Shown: positions 43,586-55,672, counted from the stretch's first letter. The stretch: DNA of 64,000 nt from Apricaphanius iberus (GCA_028564705.1 JAPXFQ010000074.1:1877501-1941500); one strand, 5' to 3'. Notes: a model not told the origin generated them from the letters alone. Program-made: numbers and translations.

Positions 43586-46485
43586 CTATAAATTCCTCTG
43601 GCGCCAGATCTGAAAAAAAACAAAAAACAAATTTTCACAAATATTTGAGAAACAAGTTACAGTTCCAGAGATATGGTATATGTTGTGAATACAGCTTTGT
43701 CACTCACAGCCTATCAATCCCTTTTTTAATCCCCATCTGGCAGGAACAAAAGAGAAGAGCTGCCTGGCAGAGTTACAGGATGCAGTCAGAGGCTTTTTGG
43801 GCCACCTGCATCCCCAGGGCATTTTATTTGGGGCATCCTGGACCTCCAGGACTTTCATTTTTTGCACTTTGGAAAGTATTGACACTCCCTGAGCCCTCAA
43901 CCCTGCGCCATTGATTTGAGCTTAGCGTCACGCCTTCCCCTTGACCAAAGCTGCTCTATAGTATTGACGTGATTAATTAAAAAGAAAATGGTTTTTAGTA
44001 TGGCTGGCTGCACAGACAGAGTCAGCAGCGGTTAGACAGAGGGGGAGGGGTTGTTGCACACATAGAGCCATTCAACCACATACACACTGACTGGCACACT
44101 GCAGAGAAGGCAGGGTGTAGGGAAGTGTATGAAAAACATTAAACCACAATGCACTGCAGAGTTTTGACAGATTCGTGCTCCAGGGCTGCTGAATTTATGA
44201 GCCATTACTCCTGCCAGTCCGATATCTAGTTGGTGCATTATGTTCCATGTCATCTACCATTAGCTGCATAGTGACTGACATCCATTGAGGAAGCCAATGC
44301 TCCCTGATTCTGGGTAGCTGAGAGTGCCAGTGTGTCCTGTCTGGGTTGGGATGAGGGCTGCATTTTATTATTTACTTGTGCATCCACTTGGGTTTATGCC
44401 TGCAGTTATCAGAGGACAATACTACAACCTCCAAACAGTCACAGTCACCATTGTGTCCTGCAGCTCCAGCTGTCTTCTTTCCATTTTTTACGACACAGTT
44501 ATCTTTGATTATTGCCAATAGAAAAATTTAGGACTGTATATGTTTAGAAAGTGATTTTAACAACAATTTAGATGAATTTAGATTTCACGTTTACATAAAA
44601 ACCTTTGGCTAAAAAAATAAAACTCATATTAAGTATGAATATCATTAGCAAATAAAAAAGAATATTAATAGAACCTGAAGGAAAGAGAACATCAAAGATG
44701 GAATTCAGAATATCAAAATACAAAATATGGCTCATTTGAAATCTGGAAACTGGTAGTAAAGATAGCAGATAAAATTTAAACATTTGTCTTTCTCTTGGGG
44801 AGTTTGAATGATTTAATAAATGACAATAAAAGACAAACAACAATGATAATACTGCAAGCAGATATTCACATCATTACTCCTGTAATCCCAGTTTTTAGTT
44901 TGCGCATTATGTTCCCTATCATCTGTTCCCAGCAGATGATGCTACTTAATAGTAATGGTCTGGTTGTATCTGTTTACTTATAGAGGAAGGTCAGTGTTTA
45001 CGGAAGCGAGCACAATTAAACACTATGTAATCTATGTAACCCTGATGTTTCATCAACTGATTGATTCAACTGGCTTGAAGGCTGGGGTTGTTCAGGGAAA
45101 AGGTCAGTAACTGTTAGTTAATTGGTGAAGTGATTAATAAATCAATAGTAATAAGCCAGAGGTCCAATGACTTAAACAATCCCAGATACAGACCCTAAAT
45201 GAGCTGACAGAGAATGTTTAAGAGGTAAATGATATTTCAAATTCATGGACAGGATAAACTATTTTAAACTATTTAAACATTTTAAAATGATCACCATCAA
45301 CAATCAATTCATGACATAGTTTTGAACCCCGCCTTAAGATTTAGTAGTGATGTGCTGTTTGAATGTGTTTCTGGTGATTTCCACCTCCAGCAGGCTTTAA
45401 AGACCATTTTGGATGAATTCTTCAAAGAAAATGTTTTGCTTTTACAAATGTAGCTGAAATTGTGATTGTTTATTGAGTAGGGGCCAGAGAGATTGAGAGG
45501 AGGGTCAGTTCGGGACAAAGTAGTGAGATACTTCACTCCATTTAAGCAAAAGTACTAAGAAATAATAAAGAGCTTTAAACAAGGACACAATAAAAACAAC
45601 ATTTTTTGCAATTCTACCGATTCAGTAAATTCTATAGTTTGATAATACAGCAACAGAAATTAAGTGACTAGTTTTTTGCCTAGTCTTTTCCTGGTTTACT
45701 GACAAAGATGACTTTGTTGGACTAAGTGCTGGTAATGTTTTTATTGCCAATCTTATTACATCTCCCTTTGCGTTTTGAGCTAGTTTTATTTATGTTTGAT
45801 CTCTTTGTTAACGGTTCACATGTTTGTATATCTTTAAACTTAAAATGTCACAAAGTGTTTAAATACTCAAAAGATTAAAATTGTAAACAATAGCATCAAA
45901 AGAAATACAAAACCAAAGAAAATGTTTTTTAAAGGAGCTTTACTTTTATTATGGCATGCTGTTTAAGCAGAAATGTGCAGTAAACTTAATTATTAGCAGA
46001 GTTAAATAAATAAACAGCCAAAACAAAAGCACCTAAACATGAAAAATTTTGTCTTTTATGACTGCGCTTTGATGTAATTGCACTTTACCTTCCTCCACAC
46101 ATCCTGCTGTGGATCAAGCTTTCTGATGAGATGAAGCGAAAACAATTTATAAACAGTAATTAGGGAAACCACATGTCTCTTGTATTTAGTGAAGCGGCAA
46201 TGTGTACCAGGGAATATTGATGTCATTTTGTAGTATGAGCAGTACTTCCACATTAAACCAAAAGGGGGCAGGATCCCCCCATAAAGGGCTCTGATTATAG
46301 GTGAACTTGGTTGTGTCCCTGGGTGATGGAACAGAAATGGTTGCCATATGTTTATTTTCTTGTGTCCCTGAGTATGTTTGAGTGGATTTCAAACATTTCC
46401 CTTGGAGGCTTCTCACTTTGAAATGTCCTCCTTCAGGTAGGAAAAAGGATGAAATGAATCCTCTCTGCAGCATAAAGTGAACTAA
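43586..46485. other. Repeat-poor intergenic DNA
   Basis: About 2.9 kb with few recognisable transposon pieces. Frames up to about 90 codons occur on both strands (43645-43914 plus, 44568-44843 minus) without domains or splice context. If the window contains host regulatory DNA, this stretch and 46631-48800 are the likeliest places. Confidence 0.4.
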
Positions 46486-46518
46486 ATACACACACACACA
46501 CACACACACACATACACA

Positions 46519-46562
<44 letters not shown>

Positions 46563-46630
46563 CTCACACTCACTCACTCTTTCTCTGTTTCTCTCTCTCT
46601 CTCTCGCACACACCCACACACAAACACACC
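46486..46630. repeat. Compound (CA)n/(CT)n microsatellite
   Basis: About 13 CA units, then about 17 CT units, then interspersed CACT, CT and CACA tracts. The frames over it (for example 46186-46563 minus, with Arg-Glu and Cys-Val repeats) are artefacts. Confidence 0.92.
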
Positions 46631-48800
46631 TTACCTCAAGTGGAGTGCGAAATCCTATATGGAACTAAAAAGAGTAGAGGTGACTTGGAAAATGAATAAC
46701 CATTGTCATGAATATTAACTAAGAAGATCTTAAAACATATAGCACTAGAAATAATAGAAGACAATCTGAGCTCTAATATAGCCAATCAAACACTTCCCAT
46801 TTTACAAAGTTTTTTCCCATTGTTAAAGAGGCTAGACAGTTCATAAAGGGCATTCGGCTATGCTACTCAATTGACACGTCAAAGTTTCACAAAAATTAGT
46901 GAGTCACACTGCTTAGGTTGTTCCAATAGATCCATTTGAATGATCATGATGGTTTCTAGACAACCTAGAAACCTGGTTTGTGACAAAAAACACGTTTGAC
47001 ATGCCAACAGTCAGCCCTGTAGCTGCAGAAGTCCCATCATATCGGCAATGTTTTTCTCTTTAGTCCAAAATCTTTGACAACAGAGGTAAATTCAACGTAA
47101 ATACAAAGAAGGAAGCCTGAGAAGTAAGGAAATGAAGCAACAGCGACTCTGCACGTGTTATGTTCACCATTTATTATAAAAATAATAGAGTCAAAGCCAG
47201 CCTCTGTAATTTCAGATTAAGGTTAAATTGAATTGAGCAGTTAGCCGAACCTCTCCGATGCTCTGTCTCAACATGACATGAGTGAATTTTTCAGCTGGGT
47301 GAATGGAATTATTGATCTCACCAGCAGATACTTCCAGCGCTGTGGTTTTGTGGAGGTTGGGTTTTTGTCAGATGTTGCATCTCGGAAAGTCGAAAAATTA
47401 CCTGTTCTTGTCAGACCAATGTGAATCATCAAGGATTCAGACAAAAAAATAAGTAAATATCTGTGTTTCAGTAAGCTTATATGAATCAATCAGGATTCAA
47501 TTAGGAAAGCATAAACAAAACAGGCACTACCCTTTCTACAGTGCTACTGTCCAACTATTTCCCTTCACAAATTAGACGAAAATTCAGTTGTTTTATTCAT
47601 AACATGTTTAGAATGGAATTTAAAGTAAAGGAACCTCAAAATCTTACTGATAATCAAAATGAAATATATCCTGGAGGACATTCTGAACATCATTGATTCT
47701 CCACCAAAATTATTCTTGATAGAGAAAACAATGGGAATTTTAACCTATTTAATCTAATTTAATATCTGCACGATATTCACAAAACGTGTGCTGGGGTTTG
47801 TTTGGAGCATGAGTGGTTGGTTCACACACGTGGGTGTAATAAATCCAGCATATTGTTCCTGAACAAACACATCTGGTACAATACAAAAATTACAGAACTT
47901 TCCCTTGTTGCTGTTTACCCATAAAACAAGTAGTTTGCTCCTTTCACATGCTATTCTGCACCAGTACCTGAATACTGTTTGATAAGCCGTTTTACCCAGT
48001 CATTTTACATCTTTGCATTTCCATCTCCTACTCCACACTTTGATAACACAAGCAGATGTTGCTGAAAAATTGTTCTGTTAGTTTATTCTTGTTGTTTTCC
48101 CTGCCACAGTATGAAATGATTCATACCATTGGCACATTTAGAATTAAAGTAATATTTCAGTTTGAAAAACATCTTTCTTCTGACTGGATACAATCTTATT
48201 GTTCTGAGCTGGTCTAGCCAGTGAACCAAAATGAACCGGATGGAACATTTTTAGAGGGAGCTAGATATTAAAGTTTAAGACTTCAAACCTCACAAACTTT
48301 GAGATTGTCACCAAAGTTAAAATATCAAAGTTCCAGTGGAAACCTATAATTCCCTTTTTAGCAGTCATAAATATAAGATTTGACTGATCTAACAGCAATA
48401 GTTTTCCTCTGATCATTGAAAATAGTATAATTTTGACCATGCTATTTTAAAATGAAAAATGATCAAAAACAGAAAAATTGAAATAACTGAAAAAGGGAAA
48501 TATTTGTGGATAAGGTGCTATAATGGACAATTGTAGTAATTCTGATCTGAAATTATATGGATCTTTTAATTTGTGGTAATATTTGTTATTTGCAGCCTAT
48601 AATCTTGATCAAGGATTTCTCTATGAGAAAATAAAGTGTAAGTGTAGGAGTTATACAACTGGTAACACTGTTGCAATGTACGAAGCACTTCCTGGAATTG
48701 AATCATTTGCGACATTTATAATAACATTTATAATAAAATAGGAGTATGCATATTCACCTTAACTCTAACCCATGCTTTCCATCAGACACATAAGCAGCGC
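46631..48800. other. Repeat-poor intergenic DNA
   Basis: About 2.2 kb with no gene, terminal repeat or RNA gene that I can recognise. Only frames under 80 codons occur. Confidence 0.4.
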
Positions 48801-48954
48801 GTAATGTACAGTGAGGAACATAAGTATTTCAACACTGCGATTTTGTTCTCCCACTTAGAAATTATGGAGGGGTCTGAAATTCACACTGTAGATGCATTTC
48901 CACTGTGAAGGACACCATTTGAAAAAAAAACTGCATGATTTCAAACTGCAGGTT

Positions 48955-49474
48955 TTAAGACTAGTCTTTAAAATAGGGTGTCTGCCTCACAGACTGAAAC
49001 TGGGAGCTGGTTCCACAGGAGAGGAGCCTGATTATTAAAATATGTTCCTGCCATTCTACTTTTATAAATCACATGCACTAGCAGTGAACCTGCAGTCTGA
49101 GAGCCAAGTTCTCTGTTAGCAACATATAGAACAAACAGATCTCTGATGTACAATGAAGCTAGCTTATTAAGGGCTTTACACGTAAGGAAAAGGATCATAA
49201 ACTCTATTCTGGATTTAAGAGGGAGCCAGTGGAGAGAAGTTAAAACAGGAGAAATGTGATCTCCCATTTTAATATTCATCAGAACACTTGCTGCTGCATT
49301 TTGAATCAGCTGAAGGGTTTTAATTGCATTTTGTGCACTTTCTGATAATAAAGAATTACAGTACTCCAGCCAAGAAGTAACAAAGGTATGGAGTAGTTTC
49401 TCAGCGTCACTCCAGGAAAGGATGTTTCTAATTTTAGCAATATTCTGTGAAAATAAGAAATATTGGAAACCTGT
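48955..49474 (-). pseudogene. L2 LINE C-terminal fragment, antisense
   Basis: Minus frame 48968-49279 reads HISPVLTSLHWLPLKSRIEF, CKALNKLASLYIRDLFVLYV, LGSQTAGSLLVHVIYKSRM and APLLWNQLPVSV, collinear with 36269-36733. Upstream of it (49280-49474) the complement of IQNAAASVL- and LRNIAKIR-type sequence continues without a start. It sits inside the Tc1 relic. Confidence 0.8.
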
Positions 49475-49478
49475 TTAA

Positions 49479-50116
49479 AGTTCCTATATCATGCTATTTT
49501 ACAACTTTCAACATCTGAGATAGGCACATATATGATAAAATGCTACTGTTTACATTATATACTATTAATTTGCCCTGAAATATAACTTATATCCTTAAGT
49601 TATTCTTCGACCCAGAAGTAAGATGCTCAGTTTCTCTATGATCTTGCGTCCTCTCCCTGTGGTTGCCGGCCATTTCATGAGCTAGCAGCATGGGCAACAA
49701 GTACATTATAATCCACATTATAGATATACTTAAAAAAATATTTCAGTAAATAAAATTAAAGGCTTATTGTGATGCTCTTTATAGCTTTAACATTTTATGA
49801 AACTTTATAATGTTAATGGCTCAGACCATTGGTTTATTTTTTGTGCAAACACCGGTTCAATAAAACTGATTTCAGCAGCTAAAGCAACAAGCTTCTTACC
49901 GATACCACAGTGTAGACAGAACCCAAACCAAGGGAGAAAAATCCAGTGACAGAGTGCTGAAGCCAGCGGATCTTTCCAGGCCTGTTTTTTATTTTGTTTT
50001 AAAACGTTATCACTTCTGAGGATGTGGTTGAGAACCGGGTGGATATTTTATAAGCCGCGTGCGCACTACAACATGGTTGAAAGCACCAAAAAGTTTATTT
50101 TTGTGATATAGGACCT
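49479..50116. mobile_element. TTAA-flanked MITE (piggyBac- or Kolobok-like)
   Basis: Direct TTAA copies lie at 49475-49478 and 50117-50120. The ends AGTTCCTATATCATG and, inverted, AGGTCCTATATCACA match at 12 of 15 positions. The 638-bp interior is non-coding. TTAA duplications are made by piggyBac and Kolobok transposases; the end sequence does not decide between them. A truncated relative is at 6120-6415. Confidence 0.7.
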
Positions 50117-50165
50117 TTAATATGTGATTTGAATAACATGTCTTGGTAAAAAAATTACAGAGTGT

Positions 50166-50399
50166 TTATCCCGTGTAGTTTTGGGCTGATTCCTCACCTT
50201 TCTTATCATCAGTGATACCCCTCGAGGTGAGATCTTGCATTGGAACACCAGTTAGAAGGAGACTGACAGTCATCTTTATCCTTTTCCATTTTCTATAAAT
50301 TGCTCCAAGGGGTTTCCAGCCTTCTTGAGGCATTTTGTCTATGGTGTCTTTTGACAGTTTTTTGGTCTTGTGCATGGTATTACTTAGGAGTCTAACCAC
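50166..50399 (-). pseudogene. Tc1-type transposase, N-terminal remnant
   Basis: The minus frame contains MHKTKKLSKDTIDKMPQEGW, then KPLGAIYRKWKRIKMTVSLL and SRGITDD. The KTKxLSKDTxDK start, the AIYRKWK helix and the SRG-I segment are the paired helix-turn-helix DNA-binding region of Tc1-like transposases. A deletion in the first helix-turn-helix and loss of everything downstream leave it inactive. Confidence 0.75.
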
Positions 50400-50711
50400 T
50401 GACTGTGGGGTGGACAGGTGTCTTTAACAAGCTCAGACAGGTGCTACTAATTTTGATTCATAAGTGCAGTACAGGTAGAGTTCTTAAAGCCAGAGTAACA
50501 GGTCTTTGAGAGCCAGAATGCTTGCTGATTGCCAGGCATTCAAATACTTATGTGCAGCAAAAAACAAAAACAAATAAATTCTCTAAAAATCATACTCTGT
50601 GATTTCCTGATTTTTTTAAAATGCATCCTCCCATTTTCAGACTCCTCAATGATTTCTAATTGGGACAACTTGAAAAATCGCAAGGTGTTCAAATACTTGA
50701 GTTCCTCACAG

Positions 50712-52192
50712 TATATCAAAATAAGTTTTTACTAGTGGGTGTATGAATCTTGTGCTCATTGTAATGCCATTTTCCCGATACTCCCTACCAAGTTTCAGAA
50801 CTGAAGAAGCCTTTTTAATGAGAGGTGAAACATCTTAAAAAAATAAAAGTGGTCCCAACTCGTAAAGTATAAAATTAATGAATTATGGATACATACTCAT
50901 GTAACAGCTTTTCTTGTTGCCCTTATTGATTCAAGTATCATTAGGAGTAGTGGATCCGCTTAATAAAGGATGAAAAAATAACATTTCCTAAATTTCCTCT
51001 TCAAGATAAACAGACAAAAACTGAGCAATTTTGAACAAAAACATAAACAGCATGATCTTAATCCTTTGCTGAAAGGACATCTGAAAGAAGATCACGGAGT
51101 GCTCAATATGATCCTCACTGAGATTTTGTTATCTGGCCCCTGGCCATATGGACGTATGTGTGTTCAGACCCACAGTACATGTGTGTGGGCTCTTATTTCT
51201 ATGAAGCAGCTGTTCTACTATTAGCCCTCCCCCTCACCCCAGTGGACACACGCATGCTACTCTTCAGGTCGAGAGGTCTGGTGCTACTGCTAAATGGTTG
51301 AGCTGTAGGTGGATTAGCAGACTGCACTAAGAGCGTATTTATCCCCAGCTCATAGCAAGCTGCAAGAAAAGCTTCTTAAAATTACCCCCAATCTTTCAGA
51401 TTTCAAATGTCTTTTCAACTGCCAGTTTCATCTCTTCCTCAACAGCACATTAACAAGTGTAAATGTATTAAAGATTCAACTTCATTGTAGCTGTGTTACA
51501 AATCAACATTATGATTATAATATATTTTAGTACTTTGATCCCAAACTGGGGCCAGTGCAATCATCACAGGCATGTGAACTATCTCTGTATCATAATAATA
51601 AAATATTGGATCCTGAACTTGGGCGACTGTGTAATTGTGTTGCAAGTGTCTGATTTCCAGTTCCTTTTGATGTTTCTACTACAGACTTTTTTATTATTCG
51701 AGACTTTTTTTAAATCTCAGATTTGTCTTCTTGTCTTGTCCACACAATGCAAATTAAATATTGTATGACCCCTGGTTTATATTATATGCCTGCTGGCATA
51801 ATTCAATGTTTTAGTAACAGTTCTGTCTCCTCTACATGCTTCAAACGCTGTGAGAATGATAGCAGGGAAAGTGGGTAGTAGATCAGCTTAATTCCCCCTG
51901 GCAGATGCAAGCCGGATTGAATGGATAAAGATGTTACCCAGGACCATAGACAAACGCCTTAACAACAAATGCCTGTGTGGTGTCTACAACATGCATGTAC
52001 ATGAGTGATTGATTGATAACAGCTCAGTTATTTTTTTTGTGGTATCTGATTATATTAAGAGCACACAACAAGAGCCACTGATACCCCTTAAAGCTTCTGA
52101 AGATCTGGCATGAAAAGAAAAGCAACTTCATAATCTGCTGCTGAGAATCACAGCGCCAAGGATGATCACTTAATTGTAAGAAGTTGGTCTTC

Positions 52193-52196
<4 letters not shown>
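50712..52196. other. Non-coding DNA, nothing firmly recognised
   Basis: About 1.5 kb. Near 50800-50840 the string AGAACTGAAGAAGCC...GAGAGGTGAAACATCTT resembles a dispersed fish repeat 3' region, but I cannot name the family. The 91-codon frame at 51493-51768 has no domain. Confidence 0.35.

Positions 52197-52238
<42 letters not shown>
52197..52238. repeat. (TA)n microsatellite left of a Tc1 relic
   Basis: About 20 TA units followed by CATATGTGTCTGTG and the degenerate left end of the Tc1 relic. Confidence 0.9.
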
Positions 52239-52241
<3 letters not shown>

Positions 52242-52255
52242 GTGTCTGTGTGTGT

Positions 52256-53632
52256 ATTACTGTGCAAAAGTTGCCCAAGAAGGTGTGAAAAAATGCTGCA
52301 GACAAAGAATACTTTCAGAAATATAAATTATTGTTTATTTTTATCATCCAAAATAAATATTTGCCGTTAATACTTTTTGCCTTCAATCCGGTATCAATTC
52401 CTAGAGGTGCAAAAAGTCAGGGATTTTGTAGGATTATAGTCAGGTGTACGATTAACCAATTATACCAAACAGGTGCTAATGATCCTCAATCTCACACATA
52501 GGTAAACTCAAGCAGTTGTGTAGGTACCTTATAAATCGGTAAGAAACAGCCAAACTCTGCTACCAAGGTTAAGCTGTGGAAAATAGTTTCATGTTATGAC
52601 AACATTGAGCACAGAAACGAGACAAAAATAAGTCATGGTGCATCAACACAGTCTCTCCCAGACAAAGATTTCAAAGCAGACTGAGGTTTCAAGATGGGCT
52701 TTTCAAGCTCTTTTGAAGAAGCACAAAGAAATGGGCAACACAGAGGATCATAGACTCAGTGGTTGGCCAAGGAAACAGTACTGCAGATGAAAGAGACATC
52801 AAGCTAATTACCCTTCGAAATTTGAGGATGTCCAACAGTGCCATCAGCTCAGAACTGGCAGAATCCAGTGGGACCCAGGAATATATATCTACTGTCTGAA
52901 GAAGTCTAGCCAGAAGTGGTCTTCATGGAAGAGTTGCAGCCATAAAGCCATACATACAAGGCCAAGCAACTCAAGTAATGCATGAAAATATAGGAACTGG
53001 GGTGAAAAGAAATGGCAGCAGGTGCTCTGGACTGATGAGTAGAAATGTAAAATATTTTGTTGTAGTAGATGGCAGTTTGTCAAAGGGCTGAAGAGTGGTA
53101 CAATAATAAGTGTCAGCAGTAATAGATGGTCAAGGTTCCTTGAAAATTTGGGGCAGCTTTTCTGCAAATGGAGTTGGAGATTTGGTTTCTCAATGCTGAG
53201 AAATTCAGGCAGATACTTATCTATCATACAGTACCATCAGGGAGGCGTGTGATTGCCCTCAGAATTATTTAGCAGCAGAGCAAAAACCCCAAACATACAG
53301 CCAAAGTCATTTAGAACTATCTTCAGCATAAAGAATAAGACGTCCTGTAATTTATAATATGACCCCCACAGAGCCCTAATCTCAAGATAATTGATTGTGT
53401 CTAGGATTACACAGACTGAAGACTGGGCGGAAGCCTACATCCACAGAAGATCTGTGGTTAGTCCTCCAAGATGTTTGGATCAACGTACCAGCTAAGTTTC
53501 TTCAAAAACTGTATACAAGTGGACCTAGACGATTTGATGCTGTTTTGAAGGCAAAGGGTGGTCTCAACAAATATTGATTTGATTTGGATTAAATTGATTT
53601 CATTCCTTATTTCAGGCTTTTTTATGCAGTGC
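52256..53632 (+). mobile_element. Decayed Tc1-like transposon
   Basis: The left end has ATTACTGTGCAAAAGTT, a common Tc1 end of fish, and the right end has a degenerate counterpart before GCAGTGCCG. Between lies transposase sequence on the plus strand in several frames. It is bordered by (TA)n tracts on both sides. Confidence 0.7.
52680..53577 (+). pseudogene. Tc1-type transposase relic
   Basis: Traces in order: SGWPRK (GRPRK position, near 52760), KRDIKLITLRNLRMSNSAIS (second helix-turn-helix), WTDE followed by a stop at about 53030-53042 (first catalytic Asp), a VQGSLKIWGSF-type stretch, and the C-terminus LWLVLQDVWINVPAKFLQKL then YTSGPRRFDAVLKAKGGLN before the TGA at 53575. The second Asp and the Glu cannot be read in frame. 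Many stops and frameshifts. Confidence 0.75.
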
Positions 53633-53633
53633 C

Positions 53634-53636
<3 letters not shown>

Positions 53637-53690
<54 letters not shown>
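53637..53690. repeat. (TA)n microsatellite right of the Tc1 relic
   Basis: About 26 TA units. The Ile-Tyr repeat frames on both strands are artefacts. A short TG-rich stretch follows at 53696-53726. Confidence 0.92.
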
Positions 53691-53692
<2 letters not shown>

Positions 53693-53726
53693 CTAATGTG
53701 TATGTGTGAGTGTGTGCATGTGTGTA

Positions 53727-54302
53727 CACTTGCAGCTACTACACCTGAGCTGTCCCGATATGCATAGACACAATCTTCATAAAAGGAAAGCTGCAATGCT
53801 TGCAATAAAAAAAGACCAAATCCACAGAGGAGATGAAATAAGACAATATCTGCATAAAGTATATTTGGCATCTGTGGGAAGGCTTCATGCTTCCAGAGAG
53901 TGAAAGCAGATTATATTAAATCCTGAACGAGGCTTTTACATTTTTTCTTTTAAATCCTCCATTCATAATCTAATCTTATCTGTCTCTATCCAATTTTTAA
54001 TGCTGGCTACACATAGGATTAAAGTAGTGCAGTTTGCTTTGTAGGCCATTTGACAGTAAAGCAACATCTGTTGCTGATGGCTGAAAGATCTGGAGCTTTA
54101 GGAGGGGAAAGACAGGAGCAAAGGAAAAGGTCAGCTTGAGTTGTATGCTTACAGGATCCATCAGCATGTAGCGGACATCAGTATGGTATATAATGACAAA
54201 ATAGAACTATCCCATATCTGTTTATTTGCCTAATCAGATATTATTGTTATAGATAATTTAACTAATAGCAACTAATAATTTACTGTTTATGGTTTGGAAT
54301 TT
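53727..54302. other. Non-coding DNA, nothing recognised
   Basis: About 575 bp with no coding frame of interest, no terminal repeats and no RNA gene seen. Confidence 0.4.
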
Positions 54303-54618
54303 GGGCTGCACGGTGGCACAGTGGTTAGCACTGTTGCCTTTCAGCAAGAAGGTTGTGGGTTTGTACTCCGGCTTCCTCCCACAGTCCAAAAACATGACTG
54401 TCAGGTTAATTGTAAGTAAATTGTCCTTAGGTGTGAGTGTGTGCGTGCATGGTTGTTTGTCCTGTCTGTCTCTATGTGGCCCTGCGAATGACTGGCGACC
54501 TGTCCAGGGTGTACCCCGCCTCTCGCCCGTTGACAGCTGGAGATAGGCACATACCTCTCCCGCGACCCCTTAAGGATTAAGCGGTTCAGAAAATGGATGG
54601 ATGGATGGATGGATGGTT
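54303..54618 (+). mobile_element. tRNA-type SINE with ATGG tail
   Basis: Starts GGGCTGCACGGTGGCACAG. TGGCACAGTGG fits the A box of the internal RNA polymerase III promoter and GGGTTTGTACTCC, about 50 bases later, is a weakened B box. The body contains the familiar fish strings TCCTCCCACAGTCCAAAAAC, GGCGACCTGTCCAGGGTGTA and CCCGCCTCTCGCC, and ends with six ATGG/TGGA units (about 54594-54617). SINEs are copied by LINE enzymes and code for no protein. The exact family name is not certain. Confidence 0.75.
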
Positions 54619-55480
54619 TGGAATTTGCAACTTTTATTGTTTTTTACTTTCTTTTTTAATACAAAATGATAAATTAGGTTAGAAACATTTTTTTTAAAAC
54701 CTTAGGAAACCTAGAAAAGTAAACAGTTGTGGCTATTGAAAATGCACACACAACTTCAGTCTGATGTATGAATGATTTAGCTTTTAACCAGATTTAGGTA
54801 TTATGAGCATTTAACTTAAGGGGTATGGTATGGAAAGGAAATATATTCTTCCTTTCAGAAAAGAGGAAACTGATGTCTGGATCTGTGTTTTCTTATATTT
54901 TTTATGACCAGTCTTGAACATGACCCCATCTGGGCCAAAGCTCGAACTGCCTCTCCCTAGGCAGCTTCTGCCTGTTACCCCTGCAATGTTGTGTCTTCAT
55001 CACAAGGTTAATCCAAACAACACTACAGCTCGAAGGAATGAGGTAAGAGCCTCTTCACTGGTGTCTAATTATCTTATATTATGCCATATTGTCTGGATTA
55101 ATTTACTATCATGTAATTAATCAATTCATTGATTGAAATTTTACTCGAACAGTCTCCTCTTTTTCTTTCAGTTATGTCCAAAAAACAAAAGATATATTTC
55201 AAAATGTTAATAAGATTTTCTAATGGGTGCTAAGAGATCCGACAAAATAATCAGACATGAATCATTCTGACCATAGAATTGCCTCAAAGTAACAAGGGAT
55301 CATCCACACAGATGACTTTTTTGAGACATCTCTTGTCAGAACCAAATAACCTACTGGATTTCTTTATACGCCATTTGTGGTTTTTCTTCTGTTTACCACT
55401 TAACTAATTTTGGTGGTGAAAAGACTCTTTGATCAACTCCCTGCCCCTCCTGTATGGATCTAGAATTGGAACTTTAGTTT
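54619..55480. other. Non-coding DNA, nothing recognised
   Basis: About 860 bp, AT-rich. A 68-codon frame at 54914-55120 has no recognisable domain. Confidence 0.4.
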
Positions 55481-55481
55481 T

Positions 55482-55672
55482 GTACCTGTAACTTATGTTT
55501 TGTAATTGGAATTTATGTTTTGTATTTGCAACTTACGTTTGTACTTGTAACTTATGATTTGTGTTTGTAACTTGTACACATTTTAAAAACACAAGTTCCA
55601 AGTTGCAGGTTTCAAGTTACAAGTTTCAAATTTCAAGTTTCAAGTCGGAATTTACTAGGTTCAAGTTACAGA
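55482..55672. repeat. Two short tandem arrays in opposite orientation
   Basis: The first array (55482-55580) has five units of about 19-20 bases of the type TTTTGTACTTGTAACTTATG. The second (about 55590-55672) has units of about 9-12 bases of the type CAAGTTACAAGTTTC. The core of the second, AAGTTACAAGT, is the reverse complement of ACTTGTAACTT in the first, so the two arrays can pair as a large hairpin. Confidence 0.75.

Larger units (their letters stand above)
48809..50711 (-). mobile_element. Tc1-like transposon relic carrying two later insertions
   Basis: Left end CAGTGAGGAACATAAGTATT at 48809 and right end, inverted, CTGTGAGGAACTCAAGTATT ending 50711, with TA on both sides. Transposase remains only as an N-terminal piece on the minus strand (50166-50399); the rest is missing or replaced by an L2 fragment and a TTAA-flanked MITE. 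The surviving ends are about 80 percent alike by eye, so this is older than the element at 33.7 kb. Confidence 0.75.

Noticed and set aside
43645..43914. 89-codon plus frame as an exon
   Set aside because: No recognisable domain and no convincing splice sites; a minus frame of similar length overlaps it.
46186..46563. 125-codon minus frame with Arg-Glu and Cys-Val repeats
   Set aside because: It translates the compound CA/CT microsatellite.
54303..54380. tRNA gene
   Set aside because: A and B box-like sequences are present, but no cloverleaf or anticodon arm can be formed and the body matches a SINE with an ATGG tail.
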